Positions 35,766-47,280 of a stretch of DNA of 64,000 bases are shown here, piece by piece. The position numbers and the translations under genes were made by a program. How positions within the stretch are numbered: position 1 is the stretch's first letter; the number at the start of each line of letters is the position of its first letter. Where the stretch lies: assembly GCA_022702705.1 (NCBI GenBank), contig CM040439.1, positions 34,474,930 through 34,538,929 of the forward strand, written 5' to 3'. The stretch is from Papilionanthe hookeriana x Papilionanthe teres (lineage: Eukaryota > Streptophyta > Magnoliopsida > Asparagales > Orchidaceae). The notes under the pieces are model-generated. The model was given only the letters and a program-made list of their open reading frames with translations, was not told the origin of the DNA and ran no database searches.

Positions 35766-36326
35766 CTTTTTGGTGAAAAGAGCTCTCATGGCTCCCTACA
35801 TGTTAAATAAAATAAAAATTACAAAGAGGGGAGGGGAGTGGGATCCCCAACTAAAAAACACAAAAAAGTACAATACTCACACCCAGGGGTTCCCCCTCCC
35901 TCAGTACAACCCACGCAAAAAACTCTCCGAAAAATACAAGTATACCCCCAACAAAAAAGTAAACACCAAAAAAGTATACTTAAGAAAATAAAACATAATA
36001 GAAGATTTTGTATTGAAGGAGAAAGAAGATTCCTAAATACAACTCCCAAACATCATACTAGCAGGAGAGATCTTCAAGAGGAAGAGCCTGAAGCATCCAA
36101 CAAATAGTCCAGAGACATAAAAAGAATAGTGTGCAAATAATGAAGACAACCGGTTTGCCGACGAGAAGATCGAAGCAAGCAAAATAGAGACAAGCAAAAT
36201 CCAGCCACAACCATTCAAAACAAAAGGAGAAGTAACAACCCCCAAAGAGATCAGACAGCAGAAAAATAGAGTCGGAAATGGAAGCAGAAAAATAATGCCA
36301 ACACAATAGGGAATCCCAGGCACAGA
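35766..36326 (-). other. L1 3' UTR
   Basis: Follows the RNase H stop on the minus strand. No supported ORF. It ends with a very short A-rich tail at the target duplication. Confidence 0.6.
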
Positions 36327-36918
36327 TCAATTTCTAATATAAGGAATATCCAACAAGTCCCCTTGTAGCAAAATATGAAGGGGCCTAGGGGGGACCAAGC
36401 CTACCAACGGCTGAGAAATATCAAGCCTAGCCAGCCAGTTAGCAGGAGCATTGCCCTCCATAAAAATAAAGTTCACATGCATATGAGGATTATAAGAAGA
36501 GACAAGATATTCAATCCTATTAAAAACCCCAATAAAATTCCAAAGTGAGGGAGTGCATTTGAAGATAATCTGAAATACGGCCTGGGAATCTTTTACAATG
36601 ATAATACTAGCAAAGGAAAAAATAATAACCATCTTCACCGCCAGCAGAACAGCCCAGAATTCAGCCTCAAGAGGAGACTCGACTGCAACAGGGGAGGCAA
36701 AGAAGCATAAGGGGTGGCCAGCAGAGTTGCGGCAGCCCCCCCTCCCCCTCCCCCATTCCAGCCCTATGAGAAAACCAACTTCTATCAACATTAAACTTGA
36801 CCCACCTCCCAAAAGGGGGAGACCATCTAACAAATATAGACCTCCTAATAGTGGAAGTCTTCTGCCTAACGGTGGACCAATTATGCATTTTAGAGAAATA
36901 GGAAATCACATAAGTCAC
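36327..36918 (-). pseudogene. RNase H domain of L1 ORF2
   Basis: Minus strand, two overlapping frames. The N-terminal part reads PPFGRWVKFNVDRSW (catalytic Asp region); after a frameshift, SPLEAEFWAVLLAV (catalytic Glu), IIVKDSQAVF (Asp) and VNFIFMEGNAPANWLARL follow. A plant-type RNase H at the end of ORF2 is common in plant L1 elements. It would help remove the RNA template during target-primed reverse transcription. Confidence 0.85.
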
Positions 36919-37876
36919 AGTAAATTGAGGGGGTAGGAGTTGTACTTCCAGTAATTTCTAGCAGTCCAGATAAACCAAAGTACAATAAAAGGAAGACGAG
37001 AGATATTTGGCTCAAAATGAGCACAAGACTTCCAAGCCTGCACGAAAGGTATCACCCCAGCAGTTTGAGGCCAGGAGATCCCAAGTTGATCTCCCAACAT
37101 ATTCCAAACATCCCTCGAAAGCACGATCAAAAAACAAATGAGAGGCATTCTCCTCATGAAGGTGGCACATATAGCGTCTAGAATCAATTCTCAGACCTTT
37201 CAACTTTAAGATGTCATCAGTGGGGATGAGAGAGAACATAAACCGCCACAAAAAGAAAGATATAAAAGGAGAGCAGTACTTATGCCAGACATAATTAGCG
37301 CACTCCCACTTAGGGAAAGTATGTAACTTTTTATAAAGGAACTTTGAAACCGAGACAGTAGAGTTGAATTTCCAGTGAGGTGTATCTTTACGATGAGACG
37401 CAACAGGAATTTGAGAAATTTGATTAGCATATTCACCAAACAATTTTCACACTATCACCATGTCTCAAACACCCCAGACCAACAATCAAAAACAGTGAGA
37501 TGCACCATACCAAAAATATGGGAAATTTCATGAGGGGGAATCATTCCCCAATGATCATGCCATATAGATATTTTACCCTCTCCCAAATCCCAAAACATTA
37601 AATCTTGAGCCAAGTCTCTAGCTTTGAGAATAGATTTCCAACTTTTAGAATCCCTCACCCTCCACATAACCACAGAAGGGTGGCTTGGTATGACAATATT
37701 TGTTGCATAAACTTAGCCCACAAAGAATCCCCCTTACGAAATTGAAACCATAATTTACACATATTAAGGCAGTGCAATATGGTCGAGTCCCCGAATCCAA
37801 GCACCCCGGAATCCGAGAGGTTTACAAAGTTTATGCCAAGTAGTCCAAACCTTCCTATTTCTATCAGCGAGTCCAA
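36919..37876 (-). pseudogene. Zinc-binding RVT (zf-RVT) region of L1 ORF2
   Basis: Minus-strand pieces in several frames. The piece at 37012-37443 has FLYKKLHTFPKWECANYVW and SFFLWRFMFSLIPTDDILK, typical of the zf-RVT domain between RT and RNase H in plant LINEs. The piece at 36915-37187 has LPFIVLWFIWTARNYWKYN. Further 5' lies GEGKISIWHDHW (37455-37673). Stops and frameshifts are frequent. Confidence 0.78.
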
Positions 37877-38094
37877 AGGAATCTATTAAAACGGTTGCTC
37901 GATCAAGTTTTGAGTGCTCTTTTTGAGATTCAATACTTACAAAGCATAAAGAGGGAAACTAGTTAATACACTTTTAAGTAAAGTGAGTTTCCCCCCGTTG
38001 GAGACAAAAATATTTCTCCAATCCACAATACGACTCTTAATTTTAGCCACCACATCATCCATTTGACACTGTTTTCTTCTCCTCCTCAATAAGT

Positions 38095-38697
38095 TTATGC
38101 CAGAGATACTTTAAAGGCAAAGCTGGCCCTCACGTACCCAAAATAATCAACAACCCAATTGCATAAAGATGTGCCAAAAGATTTACAAAAGAAAATTTGA
38201 CACTTAGCATCATTAAAAGTCAAACCTGAAACCTGCTGAAAATTATTAAGAACCTCCCAGAGCTTTTTAGCAGAAATCTTGCTAGAATTGGAGAAGACTA
38301 TGGCATCATCAACATAAGCCAGGTGACTTACTAATACCTTTGACTTGTGACAAAACTGCATATAGGGGTGAATTTCCTGCATAGAGTTGATCAGCCGAGA
38401 TAGGTAATCAAAAGCAATTATAAAAATGGTAGAGGATAGGGGGTTCCCCTGAAGAATACCCCTATGGGAGGAAAATAAACCAAAAGAGGAACCATTCACA
38501 AGCACACTATAATAATTGTTCTCGAGCCACCACTTGATCAAATGACAAAATTGATCACGAAAACCGCTAGCTTTTAAAATGTTAACAATGAACCTCAAAT
38601 ACAAGTTGTCATAAGCCTTCTTCAGATCTGGTTTAACTACCATATTGCCTCCTATACATTTCTTATCAAGGTCGTCCATTAATTCTTGAGCTAACAA
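38095..38697 (-). pseudogene. L1 reverse transcriptase domain
   Basis: One open frame of 200 codons on the minus strand: AQELMDDLDKK, VVKPDLKKAYDNLY, GILQGNPLSSTIFIIAFDYL, the catalytic AYVDDAIVFSN, and LTFNDAKCQIFF. The order and spacing match non-LTR RT of the L1 clade. LQGNPLSS replaces the usual PQGDPLSP. Frameshifts lie on both sides. Confidence 0.92.
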
Positions 38698-39303
38698 TAT
38701 ATTATCAGAAATACCCCTCTCTCTAACAAAACAAGACTATTGAGGAGAAATAATATGAGGGAGATGTGATTGTATTGTAGCAACAAGAAGCTTATTGATC
38801 ACTTTAGATATAATAACGATCAAAGAGATAGGTCTAAAATTATCCCAATTCATTATGTCATTAGACTTGGGGATGAGAATAATCAAAGCTAAGGATAAGA
38901 ATTTACCACTTTCATCTCGAGGAAAAAACTTGGGATGGCTTGCACTACCTCCTTCTTAACAATCTTCCTACAGTGTACATAGAAATGAGAAGTGAAGCCA
39001 TCAGGGCCCGAGGATTTGTTGGAGTTAATGTCCTTAATGGTAGAGAAAATCTCTCCCTCATTAGGAACTTTGGTGAATGTAACCCTTGTATGTAAACCCT
39101 TTCCTTATCAAATAGAGAAGAGATAACAGGGAACACTTCTCTCTCAGCAGCAAAAAAGGTTTTTGAAACAGCTAAGGGCACTATTACCAATGTCATCTTC
39201 CTAAATCAGAATATTACCCAAATGATCCTTAATCTTAATGATAGATTTAATATTCCTCTTGTGCTTAATAGATGCATGGAAATATCTAGTATTACGATCC
39301 CCA
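38698..39303 (-). pseudogene. L1 ORF2, N-terminal RT/linker, frameshifted
   Basis: Minus-strand sequence continues the ORF2 reading with repeated frame changes. A piece at 38945-39196 resembles the pre-RT linker. The block at 38700-38860 corresponds to the RT region before AQEL (KVINKLLVATIQSHLPH-like residues). Confidence 0.6.
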
Positions 39304-40279
39304 TTAATAAAAATTGTCATTAGCTTTCTGCTGGAGAAACCTCTCCTCAACATTAATGGCATGAAGAAGAGAAGACTGAGCCGTAGTAACCTCCTCCATT
39401 AACAACGGGTTGTTAACCAACTCAGCTTCCAGAGAATCCACTAATTTTTTAGCCTCAATAACTTTATTATGAATATTTCCAAACACCTCGAATATTCCAT
39501 CTTTTTAAAGCCTCCACAACTTTCTTATGTAGTTTCCGAGAGATGATACCAAGAATTTCCGACCACACACACTGGCAGTTCTACTTTACCAACTGAAGAA
39601 AAGAATAATGTGAAGACCAGATATTCAAAAATTTAAATATGTAAATAGCAGGGTTTTTAGTGAAAGCAAGAGTAAGTAAGATTGGGTTACGATCAGAAGC
39701 AGCAAAACTTAGATGTTGCACTTTAGCTATAGTAAAGAAATCCTTAAAATGATGATTTGCAAAATACCAATCCAATCTTTAAGCCAACGAGCCCCTTCTC
39801 CAAGTAGATTGTGGTCCCTGAAAACCCAATTCAAAAAGCTCCGCCTCATAAATAGCATCACCAAACCTATTAATAAGATTCATATCACATGCCCGGCCTC
39901 CTCTCCTTTCCTCTGGTTTCATAATCATATTGAAGTCACTTCCCACCAATTACTTGTCATCCATATCATTACCCCATCTAATCATGTTATCCCAGAGCAA
40001 ATTTCTCTCGGAGCAAAGGGAAATAGCATAAATAAAACGAGCCCAACCCTGAATCTCTTCTAATCGAAAATGAGTGAGCACAAACTGATTTTCATCCTCC
40101 ACCACATCTAATTGGATGTTGCATTTCCAGAACACCCAAATTTTGTTGTTCTTGTTGAAATAATGATGATAATTCTTAAACCTTCTGACCACCTTATCTC
40201 TATTAACCTTGACTAAAGGTTCCAATAAAGCAAAAATGTAAGGTTTATGGACCCTGCAAAGATTTATAATCTTATTAAG
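39304..40279 (-). pseudogene. L1 endonuclease (APE-type) domain of ORF2
   Basis: Minus-strand pieces: 40225-39950 (EPLVKVNRDKVVRRF, DENQFVLTHFRLEE), 39775-39581 (MDWYFANHHFKDFF, then SDRNPILL, where SDH-N-PIL is normal) and 39486-39304 (helical linker). The endonuclease nicks target DNA. The domain start lies on the far side of the Athila insertion at 48983-49050, in the same frame once the insertion and one target duplication are left out. Confidence 0.85.
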
Positions 40280-40284
40280 GGAGG
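40280..40284 (+). repeat. Left 5-bp target duplication (GGAGG) of Athila insertion
   Basis: GGAGG directly precedes the LTR end at 40285, and GGAGG directly follows the other LTR end at 48978-48982. Five bases is the normal gypsy duplication length. Confidence 0.93.
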
Positions 40285-41620
40285 TGACCGGAGGATTTAC
40301 AAACTTTTATTTTGCAATAATTTATGAACTCAAATTTATATATGTTTATAATGATTTTGTAAAGTCCAAGCAATCAAAGCAAATATACGTATCATATCAA
40401 GTAATACAGGGCTCTAATGGAGTCACGGTTATCGATCCCACGGGAAGCTATGAAGCGAGAAGAAAGTGTTTCACAATAGGTAATGTAGCACTGAAATCCG
40501 ATACTCAAATTGCACTTAAAGTTTAATACTTACTTCTACTACCACTATGTAGAAAACAGTAACAATTAATCAAACTACAATTACTTCTAATAACTCTGAA
40601 AATAGAATTAACTAACAGACACACAATAAGCTATATATTTTTAAAGGTTTTTGATATATGAGAAAAGTATCTTTCCTCTTGCAATGAGAATATGATGTGT
40701 GGATTATATGGAACAAATATTTATGTTATTGTGTCAAATAGGAGCATAAATGTTTCTTTACCCTTAAAAGAGTACCCCCTCTTCCAAGCATGAAAAGAAC
40801 ATCGACATATCATAAGTTTAGTCACTAAATCTAAGGCTAGGCTGGGAGGAAACCGAATCTCACTACGGAGCTCCCACTCACCCTTCACCTAAAGGCTAAC
40901 CTTCGAGTTTAGTTACTAATCTTAGGACCAAATTGGGGATCTCAGCCTGTCACCCTGAAACCTCCAAATTGAAGTCCATCAAAACACATTTCCCTATTTA
41001 TTTGTACTCAATTCTCATGAACTACGCAATTCATACATGGAAATTGAATTGATTCTTCATTATTGTTGTAGAACACTAAATCCTTTCAGAATTAATGTTC
41101 AACAACATATTTTAACAATTCAATTAGTCAGATAGAAAAGTAAATTAAGTTCAAAATGAAAAATCATCACAATTTCTTCGATTATCCATACCTCGATTTA
41201 TGAAGCCTCTTTCCTTGATAATCTTCCTTTTCATCATCACTTTGTCGAACAATCGGTATGAATCGAAACTTGTAAACTTCCTTCAGTTAAAAATGCAAGA
41301 TCGAGGGGTTTCTATAGAGTAGGAATCCATGGGATGCGAATTGGGAATGGTTGTTTTCGTTTCTCTAGAGTTAGGAAGTCTAAAATGGAGTTTAGGGAGT
41401 TATAAGGACGAAGATCCCGCTCAAAATCGCCAAAACTTGCATTTTGAAACTTCGAAACCGTCAACGAGTTTTGGGCGCCGGCGGCGCTCGATACGGCGCC
41501 GGTGGCTCTCGAACACTGTAAGTTCGGTAATACTCGTGATAGGACGCCAACGGTGCCCAGTTTTAGCGCCGGCGACGCCGGTGGTCGAAAATTCTCACGC
41601 GAACTTCGTTTGGCCGAAAA
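40285..41620 (-). repeat. 3' LTR of the inserted Athila element, altered U3
   Basis: 40285-41180 matches 47281-48170 closely (U5/R side). Beyond that the two LTRs share little except a GC-rich island (41468-41590 here, 48688-48800 there). The LTR start TGATGCACC of the 5' copy is not found. I infer deletion or replacement of the U3 head. Confidence 0.8.
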
Positions 41621-41806
41621 TATTCCGATATCTCGATTCGATCCACCACTTATCAATTTTAAAAGTATTTAGGAGTAATTAAGATTCAAAAATAACTATC
41701 TAAAAAGCACAACTACATCAAATAAGCAAACACACTACAAAGATACATATGGGTTGTCTCCCATAAAGAGCTAGGTTTAACGTCGTCAGCCCGACAAATC
41801 ATACAG
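41621..41806 (-). other. Remnant between Athila integrase stop and 3' LTR
   Basis: Contains TTTATGGGAGACAACCCAT (minus), a counterpart of the TGGGAGTCAACCCAT at 57990-58004 in another Athila copy, where about 1.8 kb of further 3' UTR follows. Here that UTR is missing. Confidence 0.6.
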
Positions 41807-43069
41807 TTAATCGAGATGACTCAGCAATAAAACATCTTTGAAGTCAGGTTGAAACCCGTCAAAGTAAGGCTTTAATCGATGTCCATTAACTTTGAAAATC
41901 TTTTCAGTATCAGGATCTTTAATATAAACAGCTCCAAAAGAATGAACGTTTACAACTGTAAAAGGTCCTAACCATCTAGAATTGAGTTTTCCATGAAATA
42001 AATTCAATCTTGTGTTGTATAACAAAACTTTTTGTCCAAATTCCAATTTCTTTCTCAATATCTTCCGATCATGCCACAATTTCATTTTCTCTTTATAGAT
42101 CCTATCATTGTGATAAGATGCATTTCTAATCTCTTCTAATTCATTCAATTGCATAAATCTTTTTTCTCCAGCATTTTTTAAATTAAAATTCAACTCTTTT
42201 ATCGCCCAATATGTTTTAGCTCCAATTCAACCGGTAAATGACAAGTCTTACCAAACACTAATCTATAAAGAGACATTCCAATAGGGGTTTTAAAAGCAGT
42301 CCTATAAGTCCATAAAGCAGTATCCAATCGAGCAGACCAATCTAATTTATGATTATCCACATTTTTCTCCAAAATTCTATTAATTTCATGATTAGACACT
42401 TCTGTTAAACCACTAGTCTGGGGATGATAAGCAACAGAGATTCTTTGAATAATATTATATTTCTCAATCAATTCTTAATTTGATTATTCCTGAAATGAGA
42501 TCCACCATCAGTTATAATCATTCTCGACATTCCATATCTTGTAAATATAATTTTCTTTAAAAATTTTGAAACACTCCGAGCATCACATCTAGGTAAAGCA
42601 ATAGCTTCGATCCATTTCGAGACATAATCAACGACAACCAATATATATAAATTTCCAAATGAAGGAGTAAATGGTCCCATAAAATCTAATCCCCATACAT
42701 CGAAAATTTCAACTTCCAAATTATAATTTAGAGGCATCTCATTTCTTTTAGAGATATTACCTACTCTCTGACATCGATCACATGATTTAATATATTTATA
42801 AACATCTTTAAAAAGTGTAGGCCAATAAAATCCAGATTGTAAAATCTTAAAAGCGGTTTATCGGCACCAAAATGACCTCCAAATTCGGAATCATGACATC
42901 GTTGAATAATCGAGTTCGTTTCTTCTTGTGGCACACATTTCCTAATAATCGGATCATTACATTGTTTATATAGATAGGGCTCATCCCAAAATAAAATCTT
43001 GCATCATATTTAAACTTCTTTATTGTTGCCTTGTTAAATCAGATGGTACAAAATCACTTATAATATAAT
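41807..43069 (-). pseudogene. pol: Athila integrase
   Basis: Minus strand, three main pieces. The zinc-finger part at about 42740-42900 contains CQRVGNISKRNE. The core has VWGLDFMGPFTPS (first Asp), RMIITDGGSHFRNN (second Asp), then AYHPQTSGLTEVSNHEINR (Glu). The C-terminal part (42193-41807) has FGQKVLLYNTRLNLF and GKLNSRWLGPFTV. Frame changes near 42470 and 42195 break the gene. The order and motifs are those of Athila-clade integrase. Confidence 0.92.
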
Positions 43070-43564
43070 TCACAATATCAACATACCAAGACAAATTGCT
43101 TCCCATAATAGTATAAAGTTGTTCATCAGAGAAAGTTTCTGTAACTTCCTTCTCAAATTCAGATAATTTATCATACCTAATCTTGACAGATGATCAGTTA
43201 TTTGGTTTTCAGCTTCCTTCCTATCAACTATCATAAAATCAAATTCTTGCAGAAGAAGTATCCATCTAACAAGTCTAGGTTTTGCATCCTTCTTTTGCAT
43301 TAAATATTTGATAGCCAAATGGTCTGTATGTACAATACTTTTAGCTCCAATTAAATAAGGTCTAAACTTTTCAAAAGTAATTACTATAGCTAATAACTCT
43401 CTTACAGTAGTGGTATAATTAATTTGAGCCTCATTAAGAGTTTTACTAGCATAGTAAATGACTTTGAAAACTTTATCATGCCTTTGCCCCAATGCTACTT
43501 TGATCGCATAATCACTCGCATCACACATAAGTTCAAATGGTTTCTCCCCGATCCGGTGAAACAA
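43070..43564 (-). pseudogene. pol: Athila RNase H
   Basis: 164 codons open on the minus strand: FELMCDASDYAIKVALGQR (catalytic Asp), VIYYASKTLNEAQINYTTT, ELLAIVITFEKFRPYL (Glu), SIVHTDHLAIKYLM (Asp) and ENQITDHLSRL (final Asp, N-x2-D-x2-S-R). It is a single RNase H, in contrast to the double one in the Tat element. Confidence 0.93.
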
Positions 43565-44590
43565 TTATAGGTGCGGGATTAATTTCTCTTTCAATAATTC
43601 AAAAGCACTCAAACATTCATCAATAAAATCAAATTTTCTATCATTTTCTAAAAGTTGGCATAAAGGTTTGGTAATTTTAGAAAAATCTTCAATAGTTGCC
43701 TGTAAAATCCAGTGTGTCCTAAGAAACTCCTCACCTCTCTCACAGTAGTGGGTGACAGTAATCTCTCAATCACTCTAATTTTAGCAGGATCGACCTCCAT
43801 ACAATATTCGAAAATTTTATGCCCAAGCACAATTCCTCCTGCATGACCATAAATTGACATTTCTCTCGATTCGAACTAGATTTGTTTTCTCGCGAGCTCT
43901 AAAACTTTTGCTTAAGTTTTCCATGCAAATTTCGAATGAAGTCCTAAATAAGAGAAATCATCCATAAAAACTTCTATTCCATTATCTATCATACTACTGA
44001 AGATAGACATCATATATCTCTAAAATATTGCAGGTGCATTACACAGTCCAAAAAGCATTCTTCAAAAAGCAAAGGTTCCATAAGGGATAGTAAATGTTGT
44101 TTTTTCTTACTCAGGAGCAATAGATATTTGATGGTAACCAGTATATCCATCCAGAAAGTAGTAGCACTTATGTCCAGCAAGTCTATCTAGCATTTGAACG
44201 AGAAAAGGAAGAGGAAAGTGATCTTTTCTAGTGGCGGCATTTAATTTCCTATTGTCGATACAAATTCATCATCCATTAACTTGTCTTGTGGGTATAATTT
44301 CATTACATTCATTCACTTGACAATCACTTCTCCCTTTTTCGGTACACAATGATTGGACTCACCCAAGCACTATCCGAAATAGGATAAATAATTCCAGCAT
44401 CTAGCAATTTTAAAATCTCTTTCTTAACTACTTCTTTTATTATTAAATTTAATCTCCTTTGCGGATCAACTCTCGGTTTATGTTCTTCATCTAATAAAAT
44501 TTTGTGCATACAAATCGAAGGACTAACTCTTTTAATATCTGTCAAAGTCCATCCAAAAGCTTTCTTGTATCTTTTTAAAATTTTCAACAA
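43565..44590 (-). pseudogene. pol: Athila reverse transcriptase
   Basis: An open piece at 44590-44324 has FGWTLTDIKRVSPSICMHKI and LDAGIIYPISDSAWVSP. The core is frameshifted several times; the catalytic motif FMDD lies at about 43957-43968 and the Y-H-Q-I-like palm region near 44110-44160. The thumb at 43860-43648 has LGHKIFEYCMEVDPAKI and REVRSFLGHTGFYRQL. Copies element RNA to DNA in the family. Confidence 0.88.
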
Positions 44591-45350
44591 CTTCTATTCT
44601 TGATAATCGTTTAACTCCGAAGATACAATAACTAGCAGGGTAGATGATTCTCCTAAAAACATATACTTTAAATGATTAGGGAGAATTTTCATCTCAAGTT
44701 CGGGAGGTTTTATTATAGATGGAATTAAGCTTTTATTTCCACATTCCATAGTGTCTAATACTTCGAATCTCTCCACGAACATACTCCGAATCTTCATTCT
44801 TCTTACTATCTGAATTTTCTTCATTTTCAATTTTTTCTTCAAACATATTTTCATACTTTACTTTATTTTCAAATATATTTTAAAAATGATCGTTTCTCAA
44901 ATATTCACAGACCTCCATCCTAAAACATTCATTATCTTTTTCCTTTGAGGGATACTTCGTAGATTTCAAAATATTAAAGGTTACCTCTTGATCATTAACT
45001 CTCATAGTTAATTCTCATTTTTTAACATCAATCACTGCTCTTCCAGTAGTAAGGAATGGTCTTCCCAAAATGATTGGAATTTCTTTATCTTACTCCAAAT
45101 CAAGTACAATAAAATCCACAGGAAAGATAAATTTATTCACTTTCACTAGCACATCTTTCACCACTCCTTTAGGGTAAGTAATGGAACAATCGGCCAACAG
45201 AAGAGTCACAGATGTAGGAGAAATTTCTCCTATTTCCAACCTTTGAAAGTTGATAAAGGCATAAGATTAATACTAGCTCCCGAATCACATAAGGCTTTTC
45301 AGAAAAAATTTTCACCTATAGCACACGGAATAGTGAAACAACCGGGATCT
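44591..45350 (-). pseudogene. Athila protease and linker to RT
   Basis: The minus strand holds the active-site string CDSGASINLMPLS near 45230-45275, the usual position after gag. The rest of the domain is frameshifted but recognisable (a VNKFIFPVDFIVLD-like segment and the LGRPF-like end near 45050-45060). The linker at 44854-44594 has PPELEMKILPNHLKYMFLGE. Confidence 0.8.
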
Positions 45351-47124
45351 TTAAGTTTTTCGGAAGCTTTTTCGAATAATTGCACTACACTCTCCACTAA
45401 GTGCAACGGTTTCATGATCTGTAAACTTTCTTTTCTTTCTCAGGATATCCTTGATAAACTTAGCATAGTCAGGCATCTGTTTTAATGCTTCAACAAAAGG
45501 AATATTTATCATTAATTTCTTAAGGATCTCAAAAAAGTTTCCTAATATGTTATCCCTATTTTGTTTATTCGATCTTTGAGGAAATGGAGGTGTTGGTTTT
45601 TCAACGGTTATCTTCATTTGCTCGAGAGGATAATCAAGTCTAGATAAATCTTGTTTGAACCTTTTTCGACTTGCACCTTCTCCTTTTCTATTTCAACTTC
45701 TTTTGCCACACTTGTTTCCAATTCTTTTCCACTCCTTAATTGAATAGCCTTAAGTTGTTCCTTGTTTTGATCTTTTGGATTGATCTCGACATTACTTGGA
45801 AGTATTCCGGAATGTACATTACTAAGTGCGGTGAAAATATGCCCCGATTGATTTTCACTATTTTTCATAGCAAAACCTTGAGCTTGTAATTGATTTCTCA
45901 TACTCAGAACCATTTCTTCAGTAGGCAACTTCTTATCCTTAAATTGCGGGTTACTATTAAATCCAGGAGGATAAGATGGTCTAAAATTGGTATTTCCTTG
46001 ATTGTTTGAATTTCCGATTGGATTTATAGAAGCTGTTCCCCAATGCGGGTTAACATTGGCATTGCTTATTATTCCGATTGAAATTTGGGTGATTCTTCCA
46101 ACCAGGATTATAATAATTCGAATAAGGATTGTTAGGTCTATTAATAGCATTTAAAATCTCATAAGGTGTTTGAGATTTTGTTATCTGTCCAAATGAATTT
46201 TCCTCCAACACTTGATGTGATTGAGAATAATTCATTCCATATTGATCTATTTTTCTAGAAAGGGTTGCAATTTGAGAAACTATCATAGTCATCATATCTG
46301 AATCATTAACACTAGCTACTCTCTTAGGATTTACCCGTTCAGAGGGCCATTGAAAATTATTAGTAACCATTTCTTCGATTAATGCGTATACTTCATCAAA
46401 AGGTTTTGACATTAACGATCCATCAGTGACGGCATCTATAAAAGATCTCGATGATCCCACTAATCCATTATAAAATGTTTGAAATATTAACCAGATACTG
46501 GTAAAGCATGATGTGGGCACTTCTAAGAAGATCTTTAAATCTCTCCCAAGCTTCATATATTGACTCTCCTTGAACTAACAAAAAGATGAAATATCATTTC
46601 TTAGTTTAGCGATCTTTGATGGAGGGAAATATTTTGATAGAAACTTACGAGATAATTCTCCACTAAGTTCTAACAAATTCGAGTGCTTAACAAGTTTAAC
46701 CACGCCTTAGCTTTATCCCTTAATGAAAAAGGAAAAAGTCTAAGTCGACGTGTGTCACTAGACACTCCGTCATATTTAAAAGTAGCATACGGTTCTAAAA
46801 AACTAGCGAGATTAAATTTAGATCCTCATTAGGTGTTCCTACGAATTGATTATTTTGTACCATTTGGATAATAACGAGGTTTAAGTTCGAATGAATTGGC
46901 GACAACATCGGAATTTTGAATAGTTATGTGAATTTCGTACGTTGTTGGGTTAGCATAATCTCTAAAGGTCTTAGCAAATTTCCAATATCATTTCTACGAT
47001 TATCTTGATTATTCGCCATTTCGGAAGAATTTTCAATTTGTTTTTGTTGTTTTCTAATTTTTCGACGAGTACGCTCTAACTCCGAATCTTAAGGCACTAA
47101 ACATATAGATCCACTACGACGCAT
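45351..47124 (-). pseudogene. gag: Athila gag
   Basis: Starts at ATG 47124 (minus; MRRSGS) with a stop soon after. The capsid core is at 46960-46560 (LRLFPFSLRDKAKAWLN) and 46556-46050 (TFYNGLVGSS, MSKPFDEVYALIEEM, QWPSERVNP). The C-terminal part at 46150-45614 has FRPSYPPGFNSNPQFKDKK and LRSGKELE; then 45617-45351 has EILKKLMINIPFVEALKQMP. Several frameshifts. The pattern is specific to Athila-clade gag. Confidence 0.9.
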
Positions 47125-47260
47125 ATACAATCACACAAATACTTCTAAAAAGTAAACATACACACGATTACACACTACAAAGTAAAGGTTTTCAGTCACT
47201 ATATTATCAATAAATACCGTTTATACTTCCTTCCTTACTTAGTTACTTTGTTAACTTCCA

Positions 47261-47274
47261 CGGCAACGGCGCCA
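47261..47274 (-). other. Athila primer-binding site
   Basis: Minus strand TGGCGCCGTTGCCG, followed by TGGAA instead of GGGGA. Complementary to the tRNA-Asp 3' end, the Athila primer. It lies 6 bp after the LTR end. Confidence 0.88.
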
Positions 47275-47280
47275 AAAACT

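Noticed and set aside
35819..36107. Overlapping ORFs at the 3' end of the L1
   Set aside because: They lie in the L1 3' UTR, in several frames and both strands, with no similarity to LINE proteins.
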